From: Crossaster papposus
Taxonomy: Eukaryota; Echinodermata; Asteroidea; Velatida; Solasteridae
NCBI GenBank assembly: GCA_037893245.1
Contig: JBAIAA010001107.1
Coordinates: 124,001-188,000, forward strand
Direction: 5' to 3'
Length of the DNA stretch: 64,000 nucleotides
Notes under the pieces: model-generated
The model's input: only the letters and a program-made list of their open reading frames with translations
What the model was told of the DNA's origin: nothing
Databases searched by the model: none
Translations under genes and position numbers: made by a program
In this document: positions 37,691 through 50,040 of the stretch, one piece after another
Layout: every line of letters starts with the position of its first letter
Numbering within the stretch: the stretch's first letter is position 1

Positions 37691-38839
37691 AACTCGAGGG
37701 CTTGTCCCGACATCATGTGTTTATTTCTTATGCACACTTCTTTCCCTTTACATATTTCTTATGCACACTTCTTTCCCTTTACATATTTCTTATGCACACT
37801 TCTTTCCCTTTACATATTTCTTATGCACACTTCTTTCCCTTTACATATTTCTTATGCACACTTCTTTCCCTTTACATATTTCTTATGCACACTTCTTTCC
37901 CTTTACATATTTCTTATGCACACTTCTTTCCCTTTACATATTTCTTATGCACACTTCTTTCCATTTACATATTTCTTATGCACACTTCTTTCCCTTTACA
38001 TATTTCTTATGCACACTTCTTTCCCTTTACATATTTCTTATGCACACTTCTTTCCCTTTACATATTTCTTATGCACACTTCTTTCCCTTTACATATTTCT
38101 TATGCACACTTCTTTCCCTTTACATATTTCTTATGCACACTTCCTTTCCTTTACATATTTCTTATGCACACTTCTTTCCTTTACATATTTCTTATGCACA
38201 CTTCTTTCCCTTTACATATTTCTTATGCACACTTCTTTCCCTTTACATATTTCTTATGCACACTTCTTTCCCTTTACATATTTCTTATGCACACTTCTTT
38301 CCCTTTACATATTTCTTATGCACACTTCTTTCCCTTTACATATTTATTATGCACACTTCTTTCCCTTTACATATTTCTTATGCACACTTCTTTCCCTTTA
38401 CATATTTCTTATGCACACTTCTTTCCCTTTACATATTTCTTATGCACACTTCTTTCCCTTTACATATTTCTTATGCACACTTCTTTCCCTTTATTATTTC
38501 TTATGCACACTTCTTTCCCTTTACATATTTCTTATGCACACTTCTTTCCCTTTACATATTTCTTATGCACACTTCTTTCCCTGTACATATTTCTTATGCA
38601 CACTTCTTTCCCTTTACATATTTCTTATGCACACTTCTTTCCCTTTACATATTTCTTATGCACACTTCTTTCCCTTTACATATTTCTTATGCACACTTCT
38701 TTCCCTTTACATATTTCTTATGCACACTTCTTTCTCTTTACATATTTCTTATGCACACTTCTTTCCCTTTACATATTTCTTATGCACACTTCTTTCCCTT
38801 TATTATTTCTTATGCACACTTCTTTCCCTTTACATATTT
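37691..38839 (+). repeat. 1,149-bp higher-order repeat, copy 2
   Basis: A direct tandem duplicate of 36542-37690 with all markers displaced by 1,149 bp: TTCCATTTAC at 37963, the empty insert site near 38531, CCCTGTACAT near 38582. I see no difference between the copies. It opens with a type-B insert at 37691-37726. Confidence 0.92.
38531..38532 (+). other. Empty insert site 2
   Basis: Copy of empty site 1, carried along by the 1,149-bp duplication. The 30-bp monomer begins near 38490. Confidence 0.7.
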
Positions 38840-38875
38840 AACTCGAGGGCTTGTCCCGACATCATGTGTTTATTT
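38840..38875 (+). repeat. 36-bp insert, type B
   Basis: It closes the second 1,149-bp repeat. The following run up to 39742 contains three TTTATTATG variants (about 39401-39500) and ends with a 30-bp monomer before the truncated insert. Confidence 0.95.
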
Positions 38876-39742
38876 CTTATGCACACTTCTTTCCCTTTAC
38901 ATATTTCTTATGCACACTTCTTTCCCTTTACATATTTCTTATGCACACTTCTTTCCCTTTACATATTTCTTATGCACACTTCTTTCCCTTTACATATTTC
39001 TTATGCACACTTCTTTCCCTTTACATATTTCTTATGCACACTTCTTTCCCTTTACATATTTCTTATGCACACTTCTTTCCCTTTACATATTTCTTATGCA
39101 CACTTCTTTCCCTTTACATATTTCTTATGCACACTTCTTTCCCTTTACATATTTCTTATGCACACTTCTTTCCCTTTACATATTTCTTATGCACACTTCT
39201 TTCCCTTTACATATTTCTTATGCACACTTCTTTCCCTTTACATATTTCTTATGCACACTTCTTTCCCTTTACATATTTCTTATGCACACTTCTTTCCCTT
39301 TACATATTTCTTATGCACACTTCTTTCCCTTTACATATTTCTTATGCACACTTCTTTCCCTTTACATATTTCTTATGCACACTTCTTTCCCTTTACATAT
39401 TTATTATGCACACTTCTTTCCCTTTACATATTTATTATGCACACTTCTTTCCCTTTACATATTTCTTATGCACACTTCTTTCCCTTTACATATTTATTAT
39501 GCACACTTCTTTCCCTTTACATATTTCTTATGCACACTTCTTTCCCTTTACATATTTCTTATGCACACTTCTTTCCCTTTACATATTTCTTATGCACACT
39601 TCTTTCCCTTTACATATTTCTTATGCACACTTCTTTCCCTTTACATATTTCTTATGCACACTTCTTTCCCTTTACATATTTCTTATGCACACTTCTTTCC
39701 CTTTATTATTTCTTATGCACACTTCTTTCCCTTTACATATTT

Positions 39743-39753
39743 AACTCGAGGGC
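39743..39753 (+). repeat. Truncated insert (11 bp kept), copy 1
   Basis: Only AACTCGAGGGC remains. It joins directly to CCCTTTACATATTT, so 25 bp of insert and 17 bp of the next monomer are missing (42 bp). The same junction recurs at 42465, so the deletion happened once and was then copied. Confidence 0.9.
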
Positions 39754-40943
39754 CCCTTTACATATTTCTTATGCACACTTCTTTCCCTTTACATATTTCT
39801 TATGCACACTTCTTTCCCTTTACATATTTCTTATGCACACTTCTTTCCCTTTACATATTTCTTATGCACACTTCTTTCCCTTTACATATTTCTTATGCAC
39901 ACTTCTTTCCCTTTACATATTTCTTATGCACACTTCTTTCCATTTACATATTTCTTATGCACACTTCTTTCCCTTTACATATTTCTTATGCACACTTCTT
40001 TCCCTTTACATATTTCTTATGCACACTTCTTTCCCTTTACATATTTCTTATGCACACTTCTTTCCCTTTACATATTTCTTATGCACACTTCTTTCCCTTT
40101 ACATATTTCTTATGCACACTTCCTTTCCTTTACATATTTCTTATGCACACTTCTTTCCTTTACATATTTCTTATGCACACTTCTTTCCCTTTACATATTT
40201 CTTATGCACACTTCTTTCCCTTTACATATTTATTATGCACACTTCTTTCCCTTTACATATTTCTTATGCACACTTCTTTCCCTTTACATATTTCTTATGC
40301 ACACTTCTTTCCCTTTACATATTTCTTATGCACACTTCTTTCCCTTTACATATTTCTTATGCACACTTCTTTCCCTTTACATATTTATTATGCACACTTC
40401 TTTCCCTTTACATATTTCTTATGCACACTTCTTTCCCTTTACATATTTCTTATGCACACTTCTTTCCCTTTACATATTTCTTATGCACACTTCTTTCCCT
40501 TTACATATTTCTTATGCACACTTCTTTCCCTTTACATATTTCTTATGCACACTTCTTTCCCTTTACATATTTCTTATGCACACTTCTTTCCCTTTACATA
40601 TTTCTTATGCACACTTCTTTCCCTTTACATATTTATTATGCACACTTCTTTCCCTTTACATATTTATTATGCACACTTCTTTCCCTTTACATATTTATTA
40701 TGCACACTTCTTTCCCTTTACATATTTATTATGCACACTTCTTTCCCTTTACATATTTCTTATGCACACTTCTTTCCCTTTACATATTTCTTATGCACAC
40801 TTCTTTCCCTTTACATATTTCTTATGCACACTTCTTTCCCTTTACATATTTCTTATGCACACTTCTTTCCCTTTACATATTTCTTATGCACACTTCTTTC
40901 CCTTTATTATTTCTTATGCACACTTCTTTCCCTTTACATATTT

Positions 40944-40979
40944 AACTCGAGGGCTTGTCCCGACATCATGTGTTTATTT
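40944..40979 (+). repeat. 36-bp insert, type B
   Basis: Preceded by a 30-bp monomer and by a run of TTTATTATG monomers (40628-40735). TTCCATTTAC follows at 41247, 292 bp from the TTG, which is one monomer further than in the 1,149-bp repeats. Confidence 0.95.
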
Positions 40980-41814
40980 CTTATGCACACTTCTTTCCCT
41001 TTACATATTTCTTATGCACACTTCTTTCCCTTTACATATTTCTTATGCACACTTCTTTCCCTTTACATATTTCTTATGCACACTTCTTTCCCTTTACATA
41101 TTTCTTATGCACACTTCTTTCCCTTTACATATTTCTTATGCACACTTCTTTCCCTTTACATATTTCTTATGCACACTTCTTTCCCTTTACATATTTCTTA
41201 TGCACACTTCTTTCCCTTTACATATTTCTTATGCACACTTCTTTCCATTTACATATTTCTTATGCACACTTCTTTCCCTTTACATATTTCTTATGCACAC
41301 TTCTTTCCCTTTACATATTTCTTATGCACACTTCTTTCCCTTTACATATTTCTTATGCACACTTCTTTCCCTTTACATATTTCTTATGCACACTTCTTTC
41401 CCTTTACATATTTCTTATGCACACTTCCTTTCCTTTACATATTTCTTATGCACACTTCTTTCCTTTACATATTTCTTATGCACACTTCTTTCCCTTTACA
41501 TATTTCTTATGCACACTTCTTTCCCTTTACATATTTCTTATGCACACTTCTTTCCCTTTACATATTTCTTATGCACACTTCTTTCCCTTTACATATTTCT
41601 TATGCACACTTCTTTCCCTTTACATATTTATTATGCACACTTCTTTCCCTTTACATATTTCTCATGCACACTTCTTTCCCTTTACATATTTCGTATGCAC
41701 ACTTCTTTCCCTTTACATATTTCTTATGCACACTTCTTTCCCTTTACATATTTCTTATGCAGACTTCTTTCCCTTTATTATTTCTTATGCACACTTCTTT
41801 CCCTTTACATATTT

Positions 41815-41816
41815 CT
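41815..41816 (+). other. Empty insert site 3
   Basis: The 30-bp monomer at 41774, preceded by GCAGACTTC, is followed by one monomer and then directly by another, with no insert at the expected point. Confidence 0.68.
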
Positions 41817-42464
41817 TATGCACACTTCTTTCCCTTTACATATTTCTTATGCACACTTCTTTCCCTTTACATATTTCTTATGCACACTTCTTTCCCTTTA
41901 CATATTTCTTATGCACACTTCTTTCCCTTTACATATTTCTTATGCACACTTCTTTCCCTTTAAATATTTCTTATGCACACTTCTTTCCCTTTACATATTT
42001 CTTATGCACACTTCTTTCCCTTTACATATTTCTTATGCACACTTCTTTCCCTTTACATATTTCTTATGCACACTTCTTTCCCTTTACATATTTCTTATGC
42101 ACACTTCTTTCCCTTTACATATTTATTATGCACACTTCTTTCCCTTTACATATTTATTATGCACACTTCTTTCCCTTTACATATTTATTATGCACACTTC
42201 TTTCCCTTTACATATTTATTATGCACACTTCTTTCCCTTTACATATTTCTTATGCACACTTCTTTCCCTTTACATATTTCTTATGCACACTTCTTTCCCT
42301 TTACATATTTCTTATGCACACTTCTTTCCCTTTACATATTTCTTATGCACACTTCTTTCCCTTTACATATTTCTTATGCACACTTCTTTCCCTTTACATA
42401 TTTCTTATGCACACTTCTTTCCCTTTATTATTTCTTATGCACACTTCTTTCCCTTTACATATTT

Positions 42465-42475
42465 AACTCGAGGGC
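42465..42475 (+). repeat. Truncated insert (11 bp kept), copy 2
   Basis: The junction is identical to 39743, exactly 2,722 bp downstream. Confidence 0.9.
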
Positions 42476-43665
42476 CCCTTTACATATTTCTTATGCACAC
42501 TTCTTTCCCTTTACATATTTCTTATGCACACTTCTTTCCCTTTACATATTTCTTATGCACACTTCTTTCCCTTTACATATTTCTTATGCACACTTCTTTC
42601 CCTTTACATATTTCTTATGCACACTTCTTTCCCTTTACATATTTCTTATGCACACTTCTTTCCATTTACATATTTCTTATGCACACTTCTTTCCCTTTAC
42701 ATATTTCTTATGCACACTTCTTTCCCTTTACATATTTCTTATGCACACTTCTTTCCCTTTACATATTTCTTATGCACACTTCTTTCCCTTTACATATTTC
42801 TTATGCACACTTCTTTCCCTTTACATATTTCTTATGCACACTTCCTTTCCTTTACATATTTCTTATGCACACTTCTTTCCTTTACATATTTCTTATGCAC
42901 ACTTCTTTCCCTTTACATATTTCTTATGCACACTTCTTTCCCTTTACATATTTATTATGCACACTTCTTTCCCTTTACATATTTATTATGCACACTTCTT
43001 TCCCTTTACATATTTCTTATGCACACTTCTTTCCCTTTACATATTTCTTATGCACACTTCTTTCCCTTTACATATTTCTTATGCACACTTCTTTCCCTTT
43101 ACATATTTCTTATGCACACTTCTTTCCCTTTACATATTTCTTATGCACACTTCTTTCCCTTTACATATTTCTTATGCACACTTCTTTCCCTTTACATATT
43201 TCTTATGCACACTTCTTTACCTTTACATATTTCTTATGCACACTTCTTTCCCTTTACATATTTCTTATGCACACTTCTTTCCCTTTACATATTTCTTATG
43301 CACACTTCTTTCCCTTTACATATTTCTTATGCACACTTCTTTCCCTTTACATATTTATTATGCACACTTCTTTCCCTTTACATATTTATTATGCACACTT
43401 CTTTCCCTTTACATATTTATTATGCACACTTCTTTCCCTTTACATATTTATTATGCACACTTCTTTCCCTTTACATATTTCTTATGCACACTTCTTTCCC
43501 TTTACATATTTCTTATGCACACTTCTTTCCCTTTACATATTTCTTATGCACACTTCTTTCCCTTTACATATTTCTTATGCACACTTCTTTCCCTTTACAT
43601 ATTTCTTATGCACACTTCTTTCCCTTTATTATTTCTTATGCACACTTCTTTCCCTTTACATATTT

Positions 43666-43701
43666 AACTCGAGGGCTTGTCCCGACATCATGTGTTTATT
43701 T
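43666..43701 (+). repeat. 36-bp insert, type B
   Basis: Counterpart of 40944 in the second 2,722-bp copy. A 30-bp monomer precedes it. Confidence 0.95.
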
Positions 43702-44536
43702 CTTATGCACACTTCTTTCCCTTTACATATTTCTTATGCACACTTCTTTCCCTTTACATATTTCTTATGCACACTTCTTTCCCTTTACATATTTCTTATG
43801 CACACTTCTTTCCCTTTACATATTTCTTATGCACACTTCTTTCCCTTTACATATTTCTTATGCACACTTCTTTCCCTTTACATATTTCTTATGCACACTT
43901 CTTTCCCTTTACATATTTCTTATGCACACTTCTTTCCCTTTACATATTTCTTATGCACACTTCTTTCCATTTACATATTTCTTATGCACACTTCTTTCCC
44001 TTTACATATTTCTTATGCACACTTCTTTCCCTTTACATATTTCTTATGCACACTTCTTTCCCTTTACATATTTCTTATGCACACTTCTTTCCCTTTACAT
44101 ATTTCTTATGCACACTTCTTTCCCTTTACATATTTCTTATGCACACTTCCTTTCCTTTACATATTTCTTATGCACACTTCTTTCCTTTACATATTTCTTA
44201 TGCACACTTCTTTCCCTTTACATATTTCTTATGCACACTTCTTTCCCTTTACATATTTCTTATGCACACTTCTTTCCCTTTACATATTTCTTATGCACAC
44301 TTCTTTCCCTTTCCATATTTCTTATGCACACTTCTTTCCCTTTACATATTTATTATGCACACTTCTTTCCCTTTACATATTTCTCATGCACACTTCTTTC
44401 CCTTTACATATTTCTTATGCACACTTCTTTCCCTTTACATATTTCTTATGCACACTTCTTTCCCTTTACATATTTCTTATGCAGACTTCTTTCCCTTTAT
44501 TATTTCTTATGCACACTTCTTTCCCTTTACATATTT

Positions 44537-44538
44537 CT
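44537..44538 (+). other. Empty insert site 4
   Basis: Counterpart of empty site 3, exactly 2,722 bp downstream. The 30-bp monomer begins at 44496. Confidence 0.68.
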
Positions 44539-44845
44539 TATGCACACTTCTTTCCCTTTACATATTTCTTATGCACACTTCTTTCCCTTTACATATTTCT
44601 TATGCACACTTCTTTCCCTTTACATATTTCTTATGCACACTTCTTTCCCTTTACATATTTCTTATGCACACTTCTTTCCCTTTACATATTTCTTATGCAC
44701 ACTTCTTTCCCTTTACATATTTCTTATGCACACTTCTTTCTCTTTACATATTTCTTATGCACACTTCTTTCCCTTTACATATTTCTTATGCACACTTCTT
44801 TCCCTTTATTATTTCTTATGCACACTTCTTTCCCTTTACATATTT

Positions 44846-44881
44846 AACTCGAGGGCTTGTCCCGACATCATGTGTTTATTT
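44846..44881 (+). repeat. 36-bp insert, type B
   Basis: Preceded by TTTCTCTTTAC and a 30-bp monomer, the same approach as at 35980. A TTTATCATGC variant follows near 45161. The spacing to the next insert is 531 bp. Confidence 0.95.
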
Positions 44882-45376
44882 CTTATGCACACTTCTTTCC
44901 CTTTACATATTTCTTATGCACACTTCTTTCCCTTTACATATTTCTTATGCACACTTCTTTCCCTTTACATATTTCTTATGCACACTTCTTTCCCTTTACA
45001 TATTTCTTATGCACACTTCTTTCCCTTTACATATTTCTTATGCACACTTCTTTCCCTTTACATATTTCTTATGCACACTTCTTTCCCTTTACATATTTCT
45101 TATGCACACTTCTTTCCCTTTACATATTTCTTATGCACACTTCTTTCCCTTTACATATTTATCATGCACACTTCTTTCCCTTTACATATTTCTTATGCAC
45201 ACTTCTTTCCCTTTACATATTTCTTATGCACACTTCTTTCCCTTTACATATTTCTTATGCACACTTCTTTCCCTTTACATATTTCTTATGCACACTTCTT
45301 TCCCTTTACATATTTCTTATGCACACTTCTTTCCCTTTATTATTTCTTATGCACACTTCTTTCCCTTTACATATTT

Positions 45377-45412
45377 AACTCGAGGGCTTGTCCCGACATC
45401 ATGTGTTTATTT
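45377..45412 (+). repeat. 36-bp insert, type B
   Basis: A 30-bp monomer precedes it. A single ACATCTTTC variant at 45998 marks the following run. The next insert lies 841 bp on. Confidence 0.95.
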
Positions 45413-46217
45413 CTTATGCACACTTCTTTCCCTTTACATATTTCTTATGCACACTTCTTTCCCTTTACATATTTCTTATGCACACTTCTTTCCCTTTACA
45501 TATTTCTTATGCACACTTCTTTCCCTTTACATATTTCTTATGCACACTTCTTTCCCTTTACATATTTCTTATGCACACTTCTTTCCCTTTACATATTTCT
45601 TATGCACACTTCTTTCCCTTTACATATTTCTTATGCACACTTCTTTCCCTTTACATATTTCTTATGCACACTTCTTTCCCTTTACATATTTCTTATGCAC
45701 ACTTCTTTCCCTTTACATATTTCTTATGCACACTTCTTTCCCTTTACATATTTCTTATGCACACTTCTTTCCCTTTACATATTTCTTATGCACACTTCTT
45801 TCCCTTTACATATTTCTTATGCACACTTCTTTCCCTTTACATATTTCTTATGCACACTTCTTTCCCTTTACATATTTCTTATGCACACTTCTTTCCCTTT
45901 ACATATTTCTTATGCACACTTCTTTCCCTTTACATATTTCTTATGCACACTTCTTTCCCTTTACATATTTCTTATGCACACTTCTTTCCCTTTACATCTT
46001 TCTTATGCACACTTCTTTCCCTTTACATATTTCTTATGCACACTTCTTTCCCTTTACATATTTCTTATGCACACTTCTTTCCCTTTACATATTTCTTATG
46101 CACACTTCTTTCCCTTTACATATTTCTTATGCACACTTCTTTCCCTTTACATATTTCTTATGCACACTTCTTTCCCTTTATTATTTCTTATGCACACTTC
46201 TTTCCCTTTACATATTT

Positions 46218-46253
46218 AACTCGAGGGCTTGTCCCGACATCATGTGTTTATTT
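46218..46253 (+). repeat. 36-bp insert, type B
   Basis: A 30-bp monomer precedes it. Downstream markers are ACATCTTTC (46777) and CTTCCTTTCC (about 47166). The next insert lies 1,367 bp on. Confidence 0.95.
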
Positions 46254-47584
46254 CTTATGCACACTTCTTTCCCTTTACATATTTCTTATGCACACTTCTT
46301 TCCCTTTACATATTTCTTATGCACACTTCTTTCCCTTTACATATTTCTTATGCACACTTCTTTCCCTTTACATATTTCTTATGCACACTTCTTTCCCTTT
46401 ACATATTTCTTATGCACACTTCTTTCCCTTTACATATTTCTTATGCACACTTCTTTCCCTTTACATATTTCTTATGCACACTTCTTTCCCTTTACATATT
46501 TCTTATGCACACTTCTTTCCCTTTACATATTTCTTATGCACACTTCTTTCCCTTTACATATTTCTTATGCACACTTCTTTCCCTTTACATATTTCTTATG
46601 CACACTTCTTTCCCTTTACATATTTCTTATGCACACTTCTTTCCCTTTACATATTTCTTATGCACACTTCTTTCCCTTTACATATTTCTTATGCACACTT
46701 CTTTCCCTTTACATATTTCTTATGCACACTTCTTTCCCTTTACATATTTCTTATGCACACTTCTTTCCCTTTACATCTTTCTTATGCACACTTCTTTCCC
46801 TTTACATATTTCTTATGCACACTTCTTTCCCTTTACATATTTCTTATGCACACTTCTTTCCCTTTACATATTTCTTATGCACACTTCTTTCCCTTTACAT
46901 ATTTCTTATGCACACTTCTTTCCCTTTACATATTTCTTATGCACACTTCTTTCCCTTTACATATTTCTTATGCACACTTCTTTCCCTTTACATATTTCTT
47001 ATGCACACTTCTTTCCCTTTACATATTTCTTATGCACACTTCTTTCCCTTTACATATTTCTTATGCACACTTCTTTCCCTTTACATATTTCTTATGCACA
47101 CTTCTTTCCCTTTACATATTTCTTATGCACACTTCTTTCCCTTTACATATTTCTTATGCACACTTCCTTTCCTTTACATATTTCTTATGCACACTTCTTT
47201 CCTTTACATATTTCTTATGCACACTTCTTTCCCTTTACATATTTCTTATGCACACTTCTTTCCCTTTACATATTTCTTATGCACACTTCTTTCCCTTTAC
47301 ATATTTCTTATGCACACTTCTTTCCCTTTACATATTTCTTATGCACACTTCTTTCCCTTTACATATTTATTATGCACACTTCTTTCCCTTTACATATTTC
47401 TTATGCACACTTCTTTCCCTTTACATATTTCTTATGCACACTTCTTTCCCTTTACATATTTCTTATGCACACTTCTTTCTCTTTACATATTTCTTATGCA
47501 CACTTCTTTCCCTTTACATATTTCTTATGCACACTTCTTTCCCTTTATTATTTCTTATGCACACTTCTTTCCCTTTACATATTA

Positions 47585-47620
47585 ACCTCGAGGGCTTGTC
47601 CCGACATCATGTGTTTATTT
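47585..47620 (+). repeat. 36-bp insert, type B, rearranged left edge (ATTAACCTCGAG)
   Basis: One T of CATATTT is lost and one C gained, giving ATTAACCTCGAGG, net length unchanged. It is the only full insert outside the noisy segment with an altered left boundary other than the ATTG case at 11785. Left-edge coordinate is uncertain by one base. Confidence 0.85.
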
Positions 47621-48982
47621 CTTATGCACACTTCTTTCCCTTTACATATTTCTTATGCACACTTCTTTCCCTTTACATATTTCTTATGCACACTTCTTTC
47701 CCTTTACATATTTCTTATGCACACTTCTTTCCCTTTACATATTTCTTATGCACACTTCTTTCCCTTTACATATTTCTTATGCACACTTCTTTCCCTTTAC
47801 ATATTTCTTATGCACACTTCTTTCCCTTTACATATTTCTTATGCACACTTCTTTCCCTTTACATATTTCTTATGCACACTTCTTTCCCTTTACATATTTC
47901 TTATGCACACTTCTTTCCCTTTACATATTTATTATGCACACTTCTTTCCCTTTACATATTTATTATGCACACTTGTTTCCCTTTACATATTTCTTATGCA
48001 CACTTCTTTCCCTTTACATATTTCTTATGCACACTTCTTTCCCTTTACATCTTTCTTATGCACACTTCTTTCCCTTTACATATTTCTTATGCACACTTCT
48101 TTCCCTTTACATATTTCTTATGCACACTTCTTTCCCTTTACATATTTCTTATGCACACTTCTTTCCCTTTACATATTTCTTATGCACACTTCTTTCCCTT
48201 TACATATTTCTTATGCACACTTCTTTCCCTTTACATATTTCTTATGCACACTTCTTTCCCTTTACATATTTCTTATGCACACTTCTTTCCCTTTACATAT
48301 TTCTTATGCACACTTCTTTCCCTTTACATATTTCTTATGCACACTTCTTTCCCTTTACATATTTCTTATGCACACTTCTTTCCCTTTACATATTTCTTAT
48401 GCACACTTCTTTCCCTTTACATATTTCTTATGCACACTTCTTTCCCTTTACATATTTCTTATGCACACTTCCTTTCCTTTACATATTTCTTATGCACACT
48501 TCTTTCCTTTACATATTTCTTATGCACACTTCTTTCCCTTTACATATTTCTTATGCACACTTCTTTCCCTTTACATATTTCTTATGCACACTTCTTTCCC
48601 TTTACATATTTCTTATGCACACTTCTTTCCCTTTACATATTTCTTATGCACACTTCTTTCCCTTTACATATTTATTATGCACACTTCTTTCCCTTTACAT
48701 ATTTCTTATGCACACTTCTTTCCCTTTACATATTTCTTATGCACACTTCTTTCCCTTTACATATTTCTTATGCACACTTCTTTCCCTTTACATATTTCTT
48801 ATGCACACTTCTTTCCCTTTACATATTTCTTATGCACACTTCTTTCCCTTTACATATTTCTTATGCACACTTCTTTCTCTTTACATATTTCTTATGCACA
48901 CTTCTTTCCCTTTACATATTTCTTATGCACACTTCTTTCCCTTTATTATTTCTTATGCACACTTCTTTCCCTTTACATATTT

Positions 48983-49018
48983 AACTCGAGGGCTTGTCCC
49001 GACATCATGTGTTTATTT
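48983..49018 (+). repeat. 36-bp insert, type B
   Basis: Preceded by TTTCTCTTTAC and a 30-bp monomer. The spacing from the previous insert is 1,398 bp. Confidence 0.95.
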
Positions 49019-49575
49019 CTTATGCACACTTCTTTCCCTTTACATATTTCTTATGCACACTTCTTTCCCTTTACATATTTCTTATGCACACTTCTTTCCC
49101 TTTACATATTTCTTATGCACACTTCTTTCCCTTTACATATTTCTTATGCACACTTCTTTCCCTTTACATATTTCTTATGCACACTTCTTTCCCTTTACAT
49201 ATTTCTTATGCACACTTCTTTCCCTTTACATATTTCTTATGCACACTTCTTTCCCTTTACATATTTATTATGCACACTTCTTTCCCTTTACATATTTATT
49301 ATGCACACTTCTTTCCCTTTACATATTTCTTATGCACACTTCTTTCCCTTTACATATTTCTTATGCACACTTCTTTCCCTTTACATATTTCTTATGCACA
49401 CTTCTTTCCCTTTACATATTTCTTATGCACACTTCTTTCCCTTTACATATTTCTTATGAACACTTCTTTCCCTTTACATATTTCTTATGCACACTTCTTT
49501 CCCTTTACATATTTCTTATGCACACTTCTTTCCCTTTATTATTTCTTATGCACACTTCTTTCCCTTTACATATTT

Positions 49576-49611
49576 AACTCGAGGGCTTGTCCCGACATCA
49601 TGTGTTTATTT
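49576..49611 (+). repeat. 36-bp insert, type B, last of domain B
   Basis: TTCCATTTAC at 49848 keeps the 261-bp offset of the 1,149-bp repeats. The HOR is then cut short at a shortened CTTCCTTTCCTTACAT monomer near 50031, where the second uniform block begins. Confidence 0.94.
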
Positions 49612-50040
49612 CTTATGCACACTTCTTTCCCTTTACATATTTCTTATGCACACTTCTTTCCCTTTACATATTTCTTATGCACACTTCTTTCCCTTTACAT
49701 ATTTCTTATGCACACTTCTTTCCCTTTACATATTTCTTATGCACACTTCTTTCCCTTTACATATTTCTTATGCACACTTCTTTCCCTTTACATATTTCTT
49801 ATGCACACTTCTTTCCCTTTACATATTTCTTATGCACACTTCTTTCCATTTACATATTTCTTATGCACACTTCTTTCCCTTTACATATTTCTTATGCACA
49901 CTTCTTTCCCTTTACATATTTCTTATGCACACTTCTTTCCCTTTACATATTTCTTATGCACACTTCTTTCCCTTTACATATTTCTTATGCACACTTCTTT
50001 CCCTTTACATATTTCTTATGCACACTTCCTTTCCTTACAT

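Larger units (their letters stand above)
39743..42464 (+). repeat. 2,722-bp higher-order repeat, copy 1
   Basis: It runs from one truncated insert to the next and contains a full type-B insert at 40944. Markers are TTCCATTTAC (39942, 41247), CTTCCTTTCC (about 40121, 41426), CTCATGCAC near 41662, and GCAGACTTC near 41760 followed by a 30-bp monomer at 41774. Four consecutive TTTATTATG monomers lie near 42121-42230. Each marker up to the 30-bp monomer at 41774 reappears 2,722 bp later. Confidence 0.88.
42465..45186 (+). repeat. 2,722-bp higher-order repeat, copy 2 (diverging at its end)
   Basis: The truncated insert (42465-42475), TTCCATTTAC (42664, 43969), CTTCCTTTCC (about 42843, 44147), type-B insert (43666), CTCATGCAC (about 44384) and GCAGACTTC (about 44482) all match copy 1 at +2,722 bp. 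Private changes exist: an extra TTTATTATG near 42983, CTTTACCTTT near 43219, CCATATTT near 44312, and no TCGTATGC counterpart of 41692. Past about 44700 the order switches and a full type-B insert appears at 44846, so the copy is not complete. Confidence 0.85.
35051..50040 (+). repeat. Domain B: monomer array with 13 type-B inserts and HORs
   Basis: Inserts here differ from type A at insert positions 16 (T to C) and 19 (C to G), giving GTCCCGACATC. Thirteen full inserts and two truncated ones occur. Nearly every insert is preceded, exactly one monomer upstream, by a 30-bp monomer reading CTTTATTATTTC. Other recurrent variants are TTTATTATGCAC, TTCCATTTAC, CTTCCTTTCC, the shortened CTTTCCTTTAC and ACATCTTTC. 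Their shared positions define duplications of 1,149 and 2,722 bp. No gene, RNA or mobile element is visible. Confidence 0.93.
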
